A stretch of DNA of 24,350 nucleotides. Source: Didymodactylos carnosus (Eukaryota > Rotifera > Eurotatoria > Philodinida > Philodinidae). The notes beneath the pieces were generated by a model. That model saw nothing but the letters and a program-made list of their open reading frames with translations. It did not search any database and had not been told where the DNA came from. Every line of letters starts with the position of its first letter. The first letter of the stretch is position 1. Positions 8,948-17,833 of the stretch are shown here, piece after piece. A program made the translations under genes and the position numbers. Location of the stretch: assembly GCA_905250885.1 (NCBI GenBank), contig CAJNOQ010002438.1, positions 1 through 24,350 on the forward strand, given 5' to 3'.

Positions 8948-9280
8948 ATGCCTGATCGTTATCGAGGAAATGAGCCATTGCAGCAAACTGTCATTGATAC
9001 AGTAATAGAATTTTATCTCGACGATAATATTTCCAGGCAGTCACCAAATAAAAAGGATGTTATTCACGTCAACAAAAATTCGTTGCATTAAAAATTCTTC
9101 AGATGTCAATATCGGAAACTTTGGGAAAATTTAAAAATGATTTTTCCGAATATAAAATTGGACATAGTAAATTCTATGACCTTCGTTCGGAATGGGTAAA
9201 GAAAATATATCCTCATGATATTTGCATGTGTTAATATCATGAAAATTTCAATCTTCTCTTACAGGTATGTGGTAGAAACT
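8948..9280 (+). pseudogene. Relic of a conserved invertebrate orphan protein family, probably transposon-linked
   Basis: The frame from the ATG at 8948 encodes TVIDTVIEFYLDDNISRQSP followed by NKKD and stops at 9089-9091. The frame opening at 9091, two bases on, continues KILQMSISETLGKFKNDFSE and then YKIGHSKFYDLRSEWVKK. It ends at PHDICMC, a TAA, and YHENFNLLL. The order FY..D..SR..P..KKD, then a leucine-rich segment, KIGxSKFxxLR, and a Cys followed by YHEN matches an uncharacterised family I recall from many invertebrate genomes (cnidarians, molluscs, arthropods), often in repeated copies. Its function is unknown; a transposase link is a guess. One frameshift and one in-frame stop break it here, and only this N-terminal part is visible. 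Identification is from memory of the motif pattern. Confidence 0.5.
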
Positions 9281-9299
9281 GGTGTCACTGAGTAATTAT

Positions 9300-10008
9300 A
9301 ATGAATTCTTTTCTTTTAAAGCATGCTTGAGCATCGTGAATAAACAGCTTACCTTGAAAGGCAGCGCGTTCATCTCTGAAATCACATGTGGTTTATCTAA
9401 TGAGGCCTATGGATTTCAACGCATTTTTAAAAGAACTCAGTCTTCCTCGGGTTTTTTACGAATGCGACGAAACACCATGTTTAATTTCGCGTTCCAAAAG
9501 GTTTTGTTTTAAACGTGCCGAAACTAGAAAATGAGATTTGGCGTCTCTTTTCGTTTTCCCTTGAAACACGTAGGAAAGCGTTCTCTCATCTTATGGTTTC
9601 AGTGTGTTGAGAAAACAAACGGAAAGCAAGGCGTTTTTCTACTTTCTCGTTTCAATGCTTGTACAAAAACCGGATTAAAACACACAAACTGCAGTCGAGC
9701 AGCACTGTGAAAGTTGACGGAATAAAACCGGACTGTACATGAGAGTAAACAGGAAATACGTTGTTTTTACAGTCGTACACTTCCTGTTTCAAACTCAAGT
9801 TGGAGAAGCACTTTGTTGGTGGTGAAAAGTTGAAAATTAGCCTGAAAGAAGAGATTTTCCCTGTTTTTCACTCTGACGGAGATGTTTCCCAAAATTGAGT
9901 CTGTAAGATGATGAAATGTGGCAAATTGAATTTCCTCAATTTTATCTACCAGCCTCAGTTTTGTACAACTTGAGCTTTACGGTGCAAAACAGTAACTACG
10001 GTTTCTCC
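9300..10008. other. Intergenic, no supported gene
   Basis: A 76-codon plus frame at 9282-9512 has no motif. A short inverted pair, AACAGGAA and TTCCTGTT, lies near 9750-9790. GTGAAAGTT near 9707 is matched in inverse by AACTTTCAC near 11752, on the far side of the transposase relic, but this is too short to call terminal repeats. Confidence 0.35.
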
Positions 10009-11695
10009 TCATTTACAGCAAGGCGATTTCTCACTAGTTGCATCTAAATCATCTTCGCTGAGCATCTCACCGTCATAGTCGTGATTTTGCTCCTCATCAT
10101 TCAAATGTGGTTCGACTTCTTCTTCCAAAAAGTTATCAGCCGCTCGAAAAGTCATTTTAGGTTTACGAGCACGTTCAATGAACGCCGAACAATCGTCAAG
10201 AGCAGCAATATACTGTTGCGACAACGAGGTGACATCCGAGAGACGAAAGGCAGTGTGGTTTGCTCGAGGCTTTCAACTGAGCCCAGACCAGTTCTATTGG
10301 ATTGAGTATACAATGATTAATCGGTAGACGATCAATTTCGACACTGAACTCTTTTGCAGCTTCATTTGTCTTGTACCGCTTGGGTGGAAGATGTGCAAAT
10401 GCGAGTTCTCGAAGCTTGGCATTCGTGAATCTGATATCATTGGAAATGTCATGATCGTCAAGCTATTGGTGGAACGGTTTCTTTGGCCAAGATCGTTTCG
10501 GAGGGTTTGACCCATCTATCAACTCATTGTGCCAGGTTGCATTATCGATGATGATGGGGATTCTCACAGTGGAACCACGTTTGACTCGAAGATGAGCAGC
10601 AGCGGACAAACTCCATTCCACGAAATGAACCGAATTTTAGAGAATGTATAAAAAATCCAGTAATCTTAAAAATGAAAATGCAATCCCACAAGTTTCACCA
10701 TTGAGTGGTTCACATCAGATTGGAATATCTCCACCGTTTCTTTATGAAAACCTTCTTCATTGATCATGGCTGAAACGGCTACTCGCTTTCCTTTCCCATC
10801 CTGCTTCGAATTCGCCCTTCTCCCTTCTCATCAAGCCAAACCGAACGTTTCTCCTGGCCCACATTGCACCATGTTTCATCGTGATAATACACGATGACTT
10901 TCTCTTGTCGTAGTTCGTCGAGACGACGAAAATAAGCCGCCTTCTGAGCCACGAAGGATTCTGCGTCGAGTGGAACTGAGACTTTGCTCGTTTGCTTGTA
11001 TGAAAAACCCAGACCCTTCATATATCGCCATAGAGCTGTTTCGGATTGAACTGGAAAATCGAGGTACCCGGCGCGAAGGCTCGCGAGAATGTTTGCAATT
11101 TTCTGCTAACGTTTCTCTGCCTTTCCGTAGAGAATAGAAGAGATAATAAGTGGTATTACGGGGTATAATTTTTACTCACCGAGGAATTGACGAGGGAATA
11201 TCTGGATTGGACACAGCCAACTCCGTAGCCGAAAATCTTCTCTTTGGATGATCTGAAGAATTGACTGTTGTGTCAGATCGAGATCGAGTTACCAACACTT
11301 TTGCAGAAGATTTCTCCAGTTCCATATCAGCCCTTTTCTACATCTTTTCTTCTCGTCGTAAATTGTTGTGTTCCTGTTTCAGATTTGTAACAGATCGATC
11401 CCTTATTCCGAGTAAAGCTATTGCAAGCGCAGTTGTACTTGTTAGAGGAATCATCAAACCATTTTTCTCACATTGAAAACAAAAGTGGTTGAATAGGATC
11501 AAAAGGTGCATCATTCGACTTAAATTTTGGTTTAGACACTAGATAATTTTTATTCGATTGGGAAAGACACTCAACAACTTCCTCTATTTCTTGTTGATCT
11601 TGTTCATTGTGTTCTTTCCTTACTTTTCCCTCGTTATTAACTTGAATGTTTTGTTCTCAAGCGTGTTTTTCTTCGATTGTTAATTTTTCAGTCAT
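10009..11695 (-). pseudogene. Broken DDE transposase, Tc1/mariner-IS630 type with long D-E spacing
   Basis: The pieces lie in order on the minus strand. A charged N-terminus begins at an ATG at 11695. A helix-turn-helix-like segment, ALAIALLGIRDRSVTNLKQE, sits near 11440-11350. The DDE domain starts before 11021 with SETALWRYMKGLGFSYK. The first catalytic Asp is in VYYHDETW (codon 10880-10878). The second is in IIIDNATWHN (10546-10544), and the Glu is in LNPIELVW (10294-10292). The C-terminus (10224-10009) is strongly acidic. Between the second Asp and the Glu are 83 codons in one frame (one of them TAG), far more than the 34-39 of classic Tc1/mariner. This recalls the DD82E group, unverified. 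Several frameshifts and stops show it cannot make active enzyme. A candidate GTGAGT donor at 11179 may mark an old intron. No terminal inverted repeats were found. Confidence 0.8.
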
Positions 11696-11699
11696 TTCA

Positions 11700-12550
11700 T
11701 CTACAAAACAGTCAGGAAGTTATATTAGATAAGTAGTTTATAGATAAGTCTAACTTTCACGGGCTTGAGTGATGCTCATGAAGTGAAATCTATAGATGTC
11801 GCTCTCCATTAAACTGTATTTTAACACAGTCTTTATCGCCCGGTAGAATGAGTAAAGCTTAACAGAAAGAAAAAACATGAAAATCAATTCGACATCTAGA
11901 ATAGTAAAAGTTCGAGTTTTCATCGTATCTCCATTCGGGAAGGTTACATAATCGAAAGACAGGAGTAATGGTCTTTCCTTTAGCAGGTTATGAGATTTTC
12001 TGAAGGGCTAATTCAAAATATTGTACTTTAGGCTTTTATTATTATTTTTTTTTTTTATTTTTCTAATGCATGGGGCAAATGTTTGAATAGTAATACATAA
12101 TCACAAGTAACGTTCATCTTCGATTCACTAAACCATTGACTGAAAGAACTCTGTTTGGAGGGACGGTCGTTGCATAGCTTAGGCCTCCCTTCGGTTGGCC
12201 TTCGCCCAAAATATTTCAGGTATGATTCAGTTTGAATATTATTGAGTATTCTATAGTAATTCAGTTTGAATATGTTTTTTTATTCTGCTTATTTCTGAGG
12301 GTTATCGGTGAGGGTGGCGCTAACTTTGTTTTAGATTCTCCACTTTGGTGCTGTCGGTGCTAGTCAATATAGAGCTTGCACCTATAAATGTATACGAGGA
12401 TACCTTTGTATGAGAATCATTTTCATGTTCGATGCTTCAAACATCATTCAAGTGAAGGAAGTTTTCATTTCTTGAATCTCTAAAAATACTATCCTCGAAA
12501 AAGCTGAGAGCCTCTAGCTACCATTGTTCTTAAAATGTCGAGGAGTAGGA
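11700..12550. other. Intergenic, no supported gene
   Basis: It contains a T-run at about 12040-12060 and a small GC patch at 12180-12215 with inverted GGCC words. No frame over 60 codons carries a motif. Nothing tRNA-like folds from the GC patch by eye. Confidence 0.35.
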
Positions 12551-12551
12551 T

Positions 12552-12647
12552 GAAAGAGATCGTATATATTACTAGACGTCTGTCGAAGTTATCTCAATTG
12601 CACAAAAATCAACTTTATGACCGTCGACTGAAACGAGTAATATATTC
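12552..12647. repeat. Imperfect inverted repeat, about 96 bp
   Basis: ATATATTACT near the left end is inverted as AGTAATATAT near 12636-12645. Weaker symmetry (CTGTCGA against TCGACTG) continues inward for about 30 bp. It is possibly a worn foldback element. Confidence 0.35.
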
Positions 12648-12938
12648 ACAGCACCTCATCCGATGAGGTCCTGAGGACAGGTGTCGCAACCTTCAAGTAA
12701 CGAAAGAACACCAGCATTTGTTGCATTTTTCTACTACGCGGACGCCAACGTCAGTATTTATTTCATATGATCCTAGACTTTCAGTCAAGAATAAATGTAT
12801 TTTTGTCTAGCTGTTGTCAAAGTGTAAGTAAATATTCATCGCGGGAAGTGAGAATGATGCCCGCCTTCGTCGCTCTTCTGAAATATTTTATCAAAATATC
12901 AAATAGTCGTCTTCCAAAACATTTTGTGGAGTCATTTC

Positions 12939-13212
12939 TTATTGATATTCATTATCGTTAATGCGTACGACTTTTACAAATCTAACTCCAGTGAAATCAG
13001 TAATAGCACCAATCATATATTTTCGTTTGGGCGAACAATCCAGAACGATTCGTAAATAATGTAATAATTGCCCAATATCATTATTTTTCAATTTGTTTCG
13101 ATTCTAATATTGATAGAATGTTTGTTCGTAAGTATGCAACATCAAGACTACTGTCTAATGATTTACGCACTAAATTTGTACTATTAACAATACAAAAATC
13201 GGGTCTTAAATT
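12939..13212 (-). pseudogene. Broken nuclease-like module resembling Crinkler-type proteins
   Basis: Reading the minus strand from 13212, just after a TTTTTCAG acceptor-like tract, one frame gives NLRPDFCIVNSTNLVRKSLD and continues to a TAA at 13083-13081. A one-base shift then gives NDIGQLLHYLRIVLDCSPKR, followed by KYMIGAITDFTGVRFVKVVR, to a TAA at 12941-12939. The RPDF start, a DIGQ...Y helix, and SPxR..xGxxTDFxxxxFV match my recollection of the restriction-endonuclease-like region found in Crinkler (CRN)-type and related kinase-linked proteins of fungi and bdelloid rotifers. Protein-like traces (LEDDYLIF, FQKSDEGGHHSHFPR) continue to about 12840 in shifted frames. One frameshift and stops make it a relic, and the N-terminal part is missing. 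Confidence 0.42.
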
Positions 13213-13350
13213 CTGAAAAACATTTTTATATACATCACCATAATAGTTGTATGAATACTGTAAAGAAGAGATGTGGAGAATGTGATAGAAATGAAGTAGG
13301 TAGTCAAAAAAAGATGAATCTTCTCCAGACGTCCTTAATGTATGTCTTTT

Positions 13351-13561
13351 TGTCTGAGTGAATTTTTAAATGTTAGTTTATTGTTAAGTGAGTAAGTAGT
13401 CTTACAAATTTTGGAGTACAGGAGCGTTTCTTCTCCAAAAAAGTGGGATGGCACCACCAACTATCCCAGTTTTCTGCAGAAGAAACGCTCCTGTACTCCA
13501 AAATTTGTAAGACTACTTACTCACTTAACAATAATCTAACATTTAAAAATTCACTCAGACA
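13351..13561. mobile_element. 211-bp hairpin element with 99-bp arms
   Basis: 13351-13449 and 13463-13561 are inverted copies, about 95% identical by eye, with a 13-bp loop (GGCACCACCAACT). The outer ends are TGTCTGAGTG and CACTCAGACA. It lies exactly where the gag frame of the neighbouring retrotransposon ends: its outer bases supply the final TGA of that frame. It is probably a MITE inserted in, or flanking, the retroelement. The high arm identity suggests recent insertion or arm homogenisation. A transcript would form a long duplex. No target-site duplication is obvious. Confidence 0.8.
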
Positions 13562-15300
13562 CAAGTGTTGTTATTTGATGGATTTTGCTGTTTTGATTGA
13601 TGTTGATTCCACCGACCCGTAGGTTTGTTTTGAGGATAGTTAGGTGTCGACGGTATAAATGTATTATTATTGTTGTTATTTTAGTTATTAATATTTTTAT
13701 TGTGGTCATTATGAAATTGTTGTTGGTACGCCGAAGTCTTAGATGTTGTGTCACTAAAAGATTTTGGATTTTGACTGATATTCGATACGATTGTTGTCTT
13801 GCTCTTTTTTTCGTCTTTTTCTTTTGCTTGTTTCTACTTTTGAATCGCTCGACGAGCTTCATCAGACTTTTCTTGAACAAGGCAAGCTTCCACTTTGGCG
13901 GCTCTTTTGACGAGATCGTCGAGGGACGCTGTAAGTCCAATTAATAGACGAGGTCGAATATCGGAACGAAGCCGTTGGTAGAACTTCCTTTTGAGCTAGC
14001 CTTGTGAATGTTTTGGATCGATTTCCGTCATTAAGGCTTTTAATCGTTCAAAATAGTCTGATGTTGACTCACTATCTTCCTGCCATAGGTTGCTTAATCT
14101 GGCTTCTAGTGGTTGCACGCTCTCTGCTGAACAAAATCGTGACATAAATGACTTAACGAATTCGTGCCAGATTGTAACTTTCTTATACGATTTTTGCATT
14201 TATCCAAACCACGTGAGTGCGGAATCTGCTAGCAATTGACGGACAGCACGTAATAACGCTTCATCGTCATCTCCTACTAAACCAGATGCTCGAAGTTCGA
14301 AATCCGTAATGAACTTTGATGACATATCTTCGGCTTTTCCTCGAAAGGTTAGAAGATTGTTATTAAGTGACATCATGAATGGAAACGTCGTTATTTTTGG
14401 TGTTGGTGTCACATGAACTGGCGGTACGAGTGGATTAGCTACTGAAGCTCTGACTATAGGATGAAACGTTCCCGTCGATTCGCTGGTTGGAGGACTATGA
14501 TATACGGGAACTGATACTGTTGAAGCACCTGAACCATTTCCTGTCATTGTGCTTTGTTGGGGAGTAACTAACGGTGTTAACGAATTATGTGGTAATAGCG
14601 AAAGGGTGAATGCCGATTGCGATAGCTCTTCGATAGTCCTAGATTGTTTCACGACTAGTTGTTGCATACGTTGAAATTCTTGTTCGTACATATCGATTAT
14701 TCTTTGATTTGGTGGTCTCGAATCGACGGAATAGTGCGAATATGTAGGTGAACTTTGTCGAAACGCATCATTCTTTGACGACGGTTCGTGAAGAGGGTAA
14801 CGTTGCACTTTGTTGCAGGGGATATAGTCTGGCGATTCTTTGTAATGACGGGCGGAATGATTTGGCGACTGATCTTGAGATGTTCGATAGAATTGCTGTA
14901 AATTTTGTTGACTTGGTGATGAATCTCGTCGATCCTCCATTATTTCCTCATTGGTAAATGTACCACGAGAATGGGGTCGTGAATTTGCAGCAGACTGTGG
15001 TGGAGTTATTTTCCCTTCTATTTCTTTTATCGTCCGAATTATTTCTTCCTGTCTTAACGATTGTTCGTCCATCCTTCCTGCTTGATCTTGTTGCAGTTTT
15101 AATATTTGCTCGAATTTTTCATTCATCACTTGCGTTTGTTCTGCCATTCGTTGGAGAATAATTTGTAATGGATCTTGAGGTGAATGACGAACGTGCGACG
15201 ATTCCGAGCAGATAGAAGGTGAAGCGCCAGAAATTGGTGCTTCGGTAACGAGTGGCTCCGATACTAATGTATGCGGAGTGGGCGAACGTGTGTCTGTCAT
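13558..15300 (-). pseudogene. gag: Retrotransposon gag gene with in-frame TAA/TAG codons
   Basis: It starts at ATG 15300-15298 (MTDTRSPTPHTLVSEP). A Ser/Pro-rich N-terminus is followed by a coiled coil (LQRMAEQTQVMNEKFEQILK), a disordered Gln/Ser-rich middle, and a Retrotrans_gag-type domain from about 14380. That domain shows ADSALTWFG, then IWHEFVKSFMSRF, then LWQEDSESTSDYFERLKALM, the usual W..F...F and QE....Y..R pattern. Gag packages the element's RNA in cytoplasmic particles. The tail is Asn-rich, and no CCHC zinc knuckle is seen. One frame runs 581 codons with no indel and no TGA, but with TAA at 14202-14200, TAG at 13998-13996, TAG at 13836-13834 and TAA at 13683-13681. The reading ends where the hairpin element begins, and no protease, reverse transcriptase or integrase follows in this window. 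Confidence 0.8.
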
Positions 15301-15871
15301 TATAAAAGCTAGTCTTTTACACCAATAAGGACAAATAGACAACTTAATTTTAGTTTTTGTTACTTCGATTTAAATATATTTTTTTGCTATTTTAGTTGTG
15401 ACTTGATTTGGCTCATGATACAACGTTGCCGGTGAAATAATCAGACAGTCGTCTTCGTCTATTTTATTATTATTTTTGTTTTATGCTGTTATTCCGATAT
15501 TTTGTTAGTTTTTTGTTTTGTTTTATTAATAATTAATACTAATCAATATGTAAATAAATAATTAAAATGATTATTTGAATCTGTTTTATTTTTATTTTTA
15601 TACTTCCTTGTCCGCTATTGATGTTGTCTTAAATAAATAATAATTCCAATTCTGAATTTAATAATTTTTTTTTTAATTATAATTTTTGTTTTATCAGTTT
15701 ATTATTGTGTTATAATATATATTTATATTTAAGTTTTTTCATGTTTTGTTGAAATGAATTGATGATATGTTATATCAATGATAATAAAAATAATAAATGA
15801 TATATGAAGAAAAGATTTTATTTCGATGTGTTCAATGACGAAAATATCGACAAGAGATTATCGATATAATC
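15301..15871 (-). other. 5' leader of the LTR retrotransposon
   Basis: About 570 bp of very AT-rich sequence (T-runs and TTATTTTTATT words on the plus strand) lies between the primer-binding site and the gag ATG. It has no ORF. This is the place for a packaging signal, but none can be recognised. Confidence 0.5.
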
Positions 15872-15889
15872 ATCTGGGTAGGACCTCCA
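15872..15889 (-). promoter_or_regulatory. Putative tRNA primer-binding site
   Basis: On the minus strand the sequence TGGAGGTCCTACCCAGAT starts two bases after the LTR's terminal CA. A TGG start pairing with a tRNA CCA end, at this spacing, is typical of Gypsy-type elements. The matching tRNA was not identified. Confidence 0.55.
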
Positions 15890-15891
15890 TT

Positions 15892-16377
15892 TGTGACGGC
15901 GACTCGGACTAGAATTGTTCCTTATCTTTATGTTATTGAAAATGAATATATTTGATAGTACAATAGTCTAGCTCTTTTAAAATGAGATGTTACTTCTTTT
16001 TTATTTATCAAGATAAGCAGCCCAGAACAATAACTAAACTCATTACGAAGACAGAAAAGGTGGCGGCTAATATAACACTGAAAAAGGAATAGTACAGTAA
16101 CATACATAACATATATAAAAGAAAATGCTCGACTATACTCATACGTATACGCACTTGATAATTAGATTGAATACAAATAACTTGAATAAGGAATAACTTG
16201 ACAAGGAATTTGAGATTGGGACTGAGGGCGTCAGAGATAGCATTACTGAGTAATCCATTATATTAGTGCTGCAACAAGGGATCAAATGTTAAGGGAGTGT
16301 AAAAGTGAGTGTCTCCGAGGTAGTGCAAATTGAATAAAGATAGTCCATAAAGTAGAATCCGCAGAGGTACCGTAACA
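15892..16377 (-). mobile_element. 5' LTR of a Gypsy-like retrotransposon
   Basis: On the minus strand it begins TGTTACGGTACC and ends CCGTCACA, giving TG...CA termini with a short terminal inversion (TGTTACGG against CCGTcACA). It contains a TATATA box near 16117-16111 and an AATAAA at 16005-16000 in the right order for U3-R-U5, and it is followed by a primer-binding site. Its length is about 486 bp. No second copy lies in the window, so the boundaries rest on these signals only. The outer edge is 31 bp from the stop codon of the glycosyltransferase gene, in the same orientation. Confidence 0.55.
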
Positions 16378-16408
16378 AAACTAACTCAGCAACTATTTGA
16401 ATTCTAGG

Positions 16409-17356
16409 TTATATATTGGTGGGGCTTTGAGCTGTTGTTTGCTCCCTCCAGTCATATGCTTCCTGCCACAATCTATTGATTTCTTCATAGGCAGCATTAT
16501 CCGGATCTAATTTATCCCAAGGCTTTGCAAGAATATAGTGAATCGCTTTAATCTTTGTCTCATTCCATAAATATGGATGAGTTTTTGAAAATGTTTTCAG
16601 CGTATTGTACACATAGGGCAAACGTCTCCAGGTAGTGTGATAAAATTTGTTCAAAAAGTCTTGGTCACTAAATTTGAATAACGACAAATCCCATGTATTT
16701 AGAGCAACGAGCATTTCTTCAAAAACAGTTTGGTTTGGATGCAACAAAAAGAGGCCACCGTTAAACATGCGGCCTCGGCTATCAACTTCAGCTGATGAAT
16801 GAGAATGCTGCTCGTGAGTATATGGGCAATTTTGAGGCTTCCAGTAATCGGGATACAGTGGATTTTTAGCTGGATTGCAGATACATGTCTGGACAGCTGC
16901 AAAGTTCGGATTGTCTTCAAGTTCGAATAATTCATCCATATTTTGCAAGACAATTATGTCAGCATCCATCATGACACATTTATCACAAACATCGATCATT
17001 TGGAAAGCTCGTAGTTTTGTCCATCCATGAATGAAACGTTCGAATGCTAAATTTTTTTTGTCTTGCTTAGGGAGCAAAGTTTCTATTGGACGTAATTGGC
17101 ATCCTTCATCCAAAACTAATTGTTGTCCTTCTTGTGATACGGTATCTAGAGTGATCATTACTACTAACGGATATGCGCTCTTTACCCGTTTTAATGAACG
17201 AGCTAAAGCTAATACACCTGGCACATACTCGTCATTATTCAGCAATGTTAACCAAGCACGGCGGGCCGTTGGAGTTTCATCCCCGAAGTACTGTTGGTAA
17301 TAAATTCCTATTGCAACAGCAAGTACGATAACTGCTCCAGCTCCGAAAGAATTCAT
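16409..17356 (-). CDS. GT8 family glycosyltransferase (glycogenin/galactinol-synthase-like), single-pass membrane protein
   Basis: It is an intact 315-residue frame without introns. The ATG is preceded directly by an in-frame TAA, which fixes the start. Residues 5-20 form a hydrophobic anchor near the N-terminus, giving a type II, probably Golgi, topology. The GT8 fold then shows in order: AWLTLLNNDEYVPGVLALAR (34-53), the Mn-binding DxD motif in MMDADIIVLQNMDELFEL (129-146), MFNGGLFLLHP (197-207), DQDFLN (231-236), and IHY..AKPW (272-280) with the second metal-ligand His. GT8 enzymes transfer glucose or galactose from a UDP-sugar with retention of configuration. The acceptor cannot be told. 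The 155-190 region is Cys/His-rich (CICNP, CPYTHEQHSHSS). The catalytic motifs are all present, so it is probably active. Lack of introns and a resemblance to fungal/plant members raise the possibility of horizontal acquisition. A retrotransposon LTR begins 31 bp after the stop. Confidence 0.9.
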   Translation of the reverse strand: MNSFGAGAVIVLAVAIGIYYQQYFGDETPTARRAWLTLLNNDEYVPGVLALARSLKRVKSAYPLVVMITLDTVSQEGQQLVLDEGCQLRPIETLLPKQDKKNLAFERFIHGWTKLRAFQMIDVCDKCVMMDADIIVLQNMDELFELEDNPNFAAVQTCICNPAKNPLYPDYWKPQNCPYTHEQHSHSSAEVDSRGRMFNGGLFLLHPNQTVFEEMLVALNTWDLSLFKFSDQDFLNKFYHTTWRRLPYVYNTLKTFSKTHPYLWNETKIKAIHYILAKPWDKLDPDNAAYEEINRLWQEAYDWREQTTAQSPTNI

Positions 17357-17389
17357 TTACGAATATTTTTCAATGCAAAAAAACCACAA

Positions 17390-17397
17390 CTATATAC
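17390..17397 (-). promoter_or_regulatory. Possible TATA box of the GT8 gene
   Basis: On the minus strand TATATAGT lies about 35-40 bp upstream of the ATG. If used, transcription would start almost at the start codon, so either the leader is very short or this is just AT-rich sequence. Confidence 0.2.
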
Positions 17398-17833
17398 TAT
17401 TTCATACAGTATCTGATGTTTATATTTCACCTTTTATCAGTAGGTAATAGCACACGGCGAAGAAAAATAACAAACCAGCATGTAACAAACACAGATAGAG
17501 ATAGAAAAGACATGTTCCGGTACAGTGAATCGCTTCAACCATTCATAGGCATCCTATCCTCGGTTTCCAGGTCAATAACATGTAATTATGAAAATGTAAA
17601 ACTGCGTAGCCTTGCAGACCGAAGGTTCTTTACAAGCACGAACTCCATGCTAAGAAGATAGATTCCTATGCTCCGTTTTCCAGCTCAGTTATGGGTGAAA
17701 TTCCTACTATAGCAATTGTACAAATATTCATCTGCTAGTCGTTTTTTCTTTGCAAAAGAATCTTTTTATCGCTTTACTTTACCGTAAAGAAAAAACCCAC
17801 TTTACATGTTTTCTGTTTGTGCAAGAGCAACTA
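17398..17833. other. Upstream region of the GT8 gene, no gene seen
   Basis: Frames at 17416-17661 and 17750-17935 (plus) lack motifs. No repeats can be defined here. Confidence 0.35.

Noticed and set aside
10081..10305. Plus-strand ORF opposite the transposase C-terminus
   Set aside because: Antisense shadow of the acidic tail and NPIELVW region.
9707..11760. GTGAAAGTT/AACTTTCAC as terminal repeats of the DDE element
   Set aside because: Only 9 bp match, similarity fades immediately inward, and no TA duplication is seen.
12655..12705. CCGATGAGGTCCTGAGGAC looks like the start of a hammerhead ribozyme core
   Set aside because: The core would need CTGATGA (here CCGATGA), and the GAAA that must follow stem II is absent; the CGAAAG at about 12702 cannot close a stem II with the preceding bases.
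13551..13940. Lys/Ile/Thr-rich minus ORF of 129 codons and a plus ORF on the same stretch
   Set aside because: Both are other frames of the gag tail; the gag frame itself gives the coherent protein.
14748..15161. Plus-strand ORFs opposite gag
   Set aside because: Antisense shadows; hydrophobic strings come from the complement of the coiled coil and Gln-rich codons.
13558..15300. Ciliate-type code with TAA/TAG as glutamine
   Set aside because: GT8 and the two-domain gene both terminate with TAA, contain no internal TAR and use CAA/CAG for Gln.
16699..17300. Alternative frames inside the GT8 gene
   Set aside because: They overlap an intact, motif-complete coding sequence in another frame or strand.
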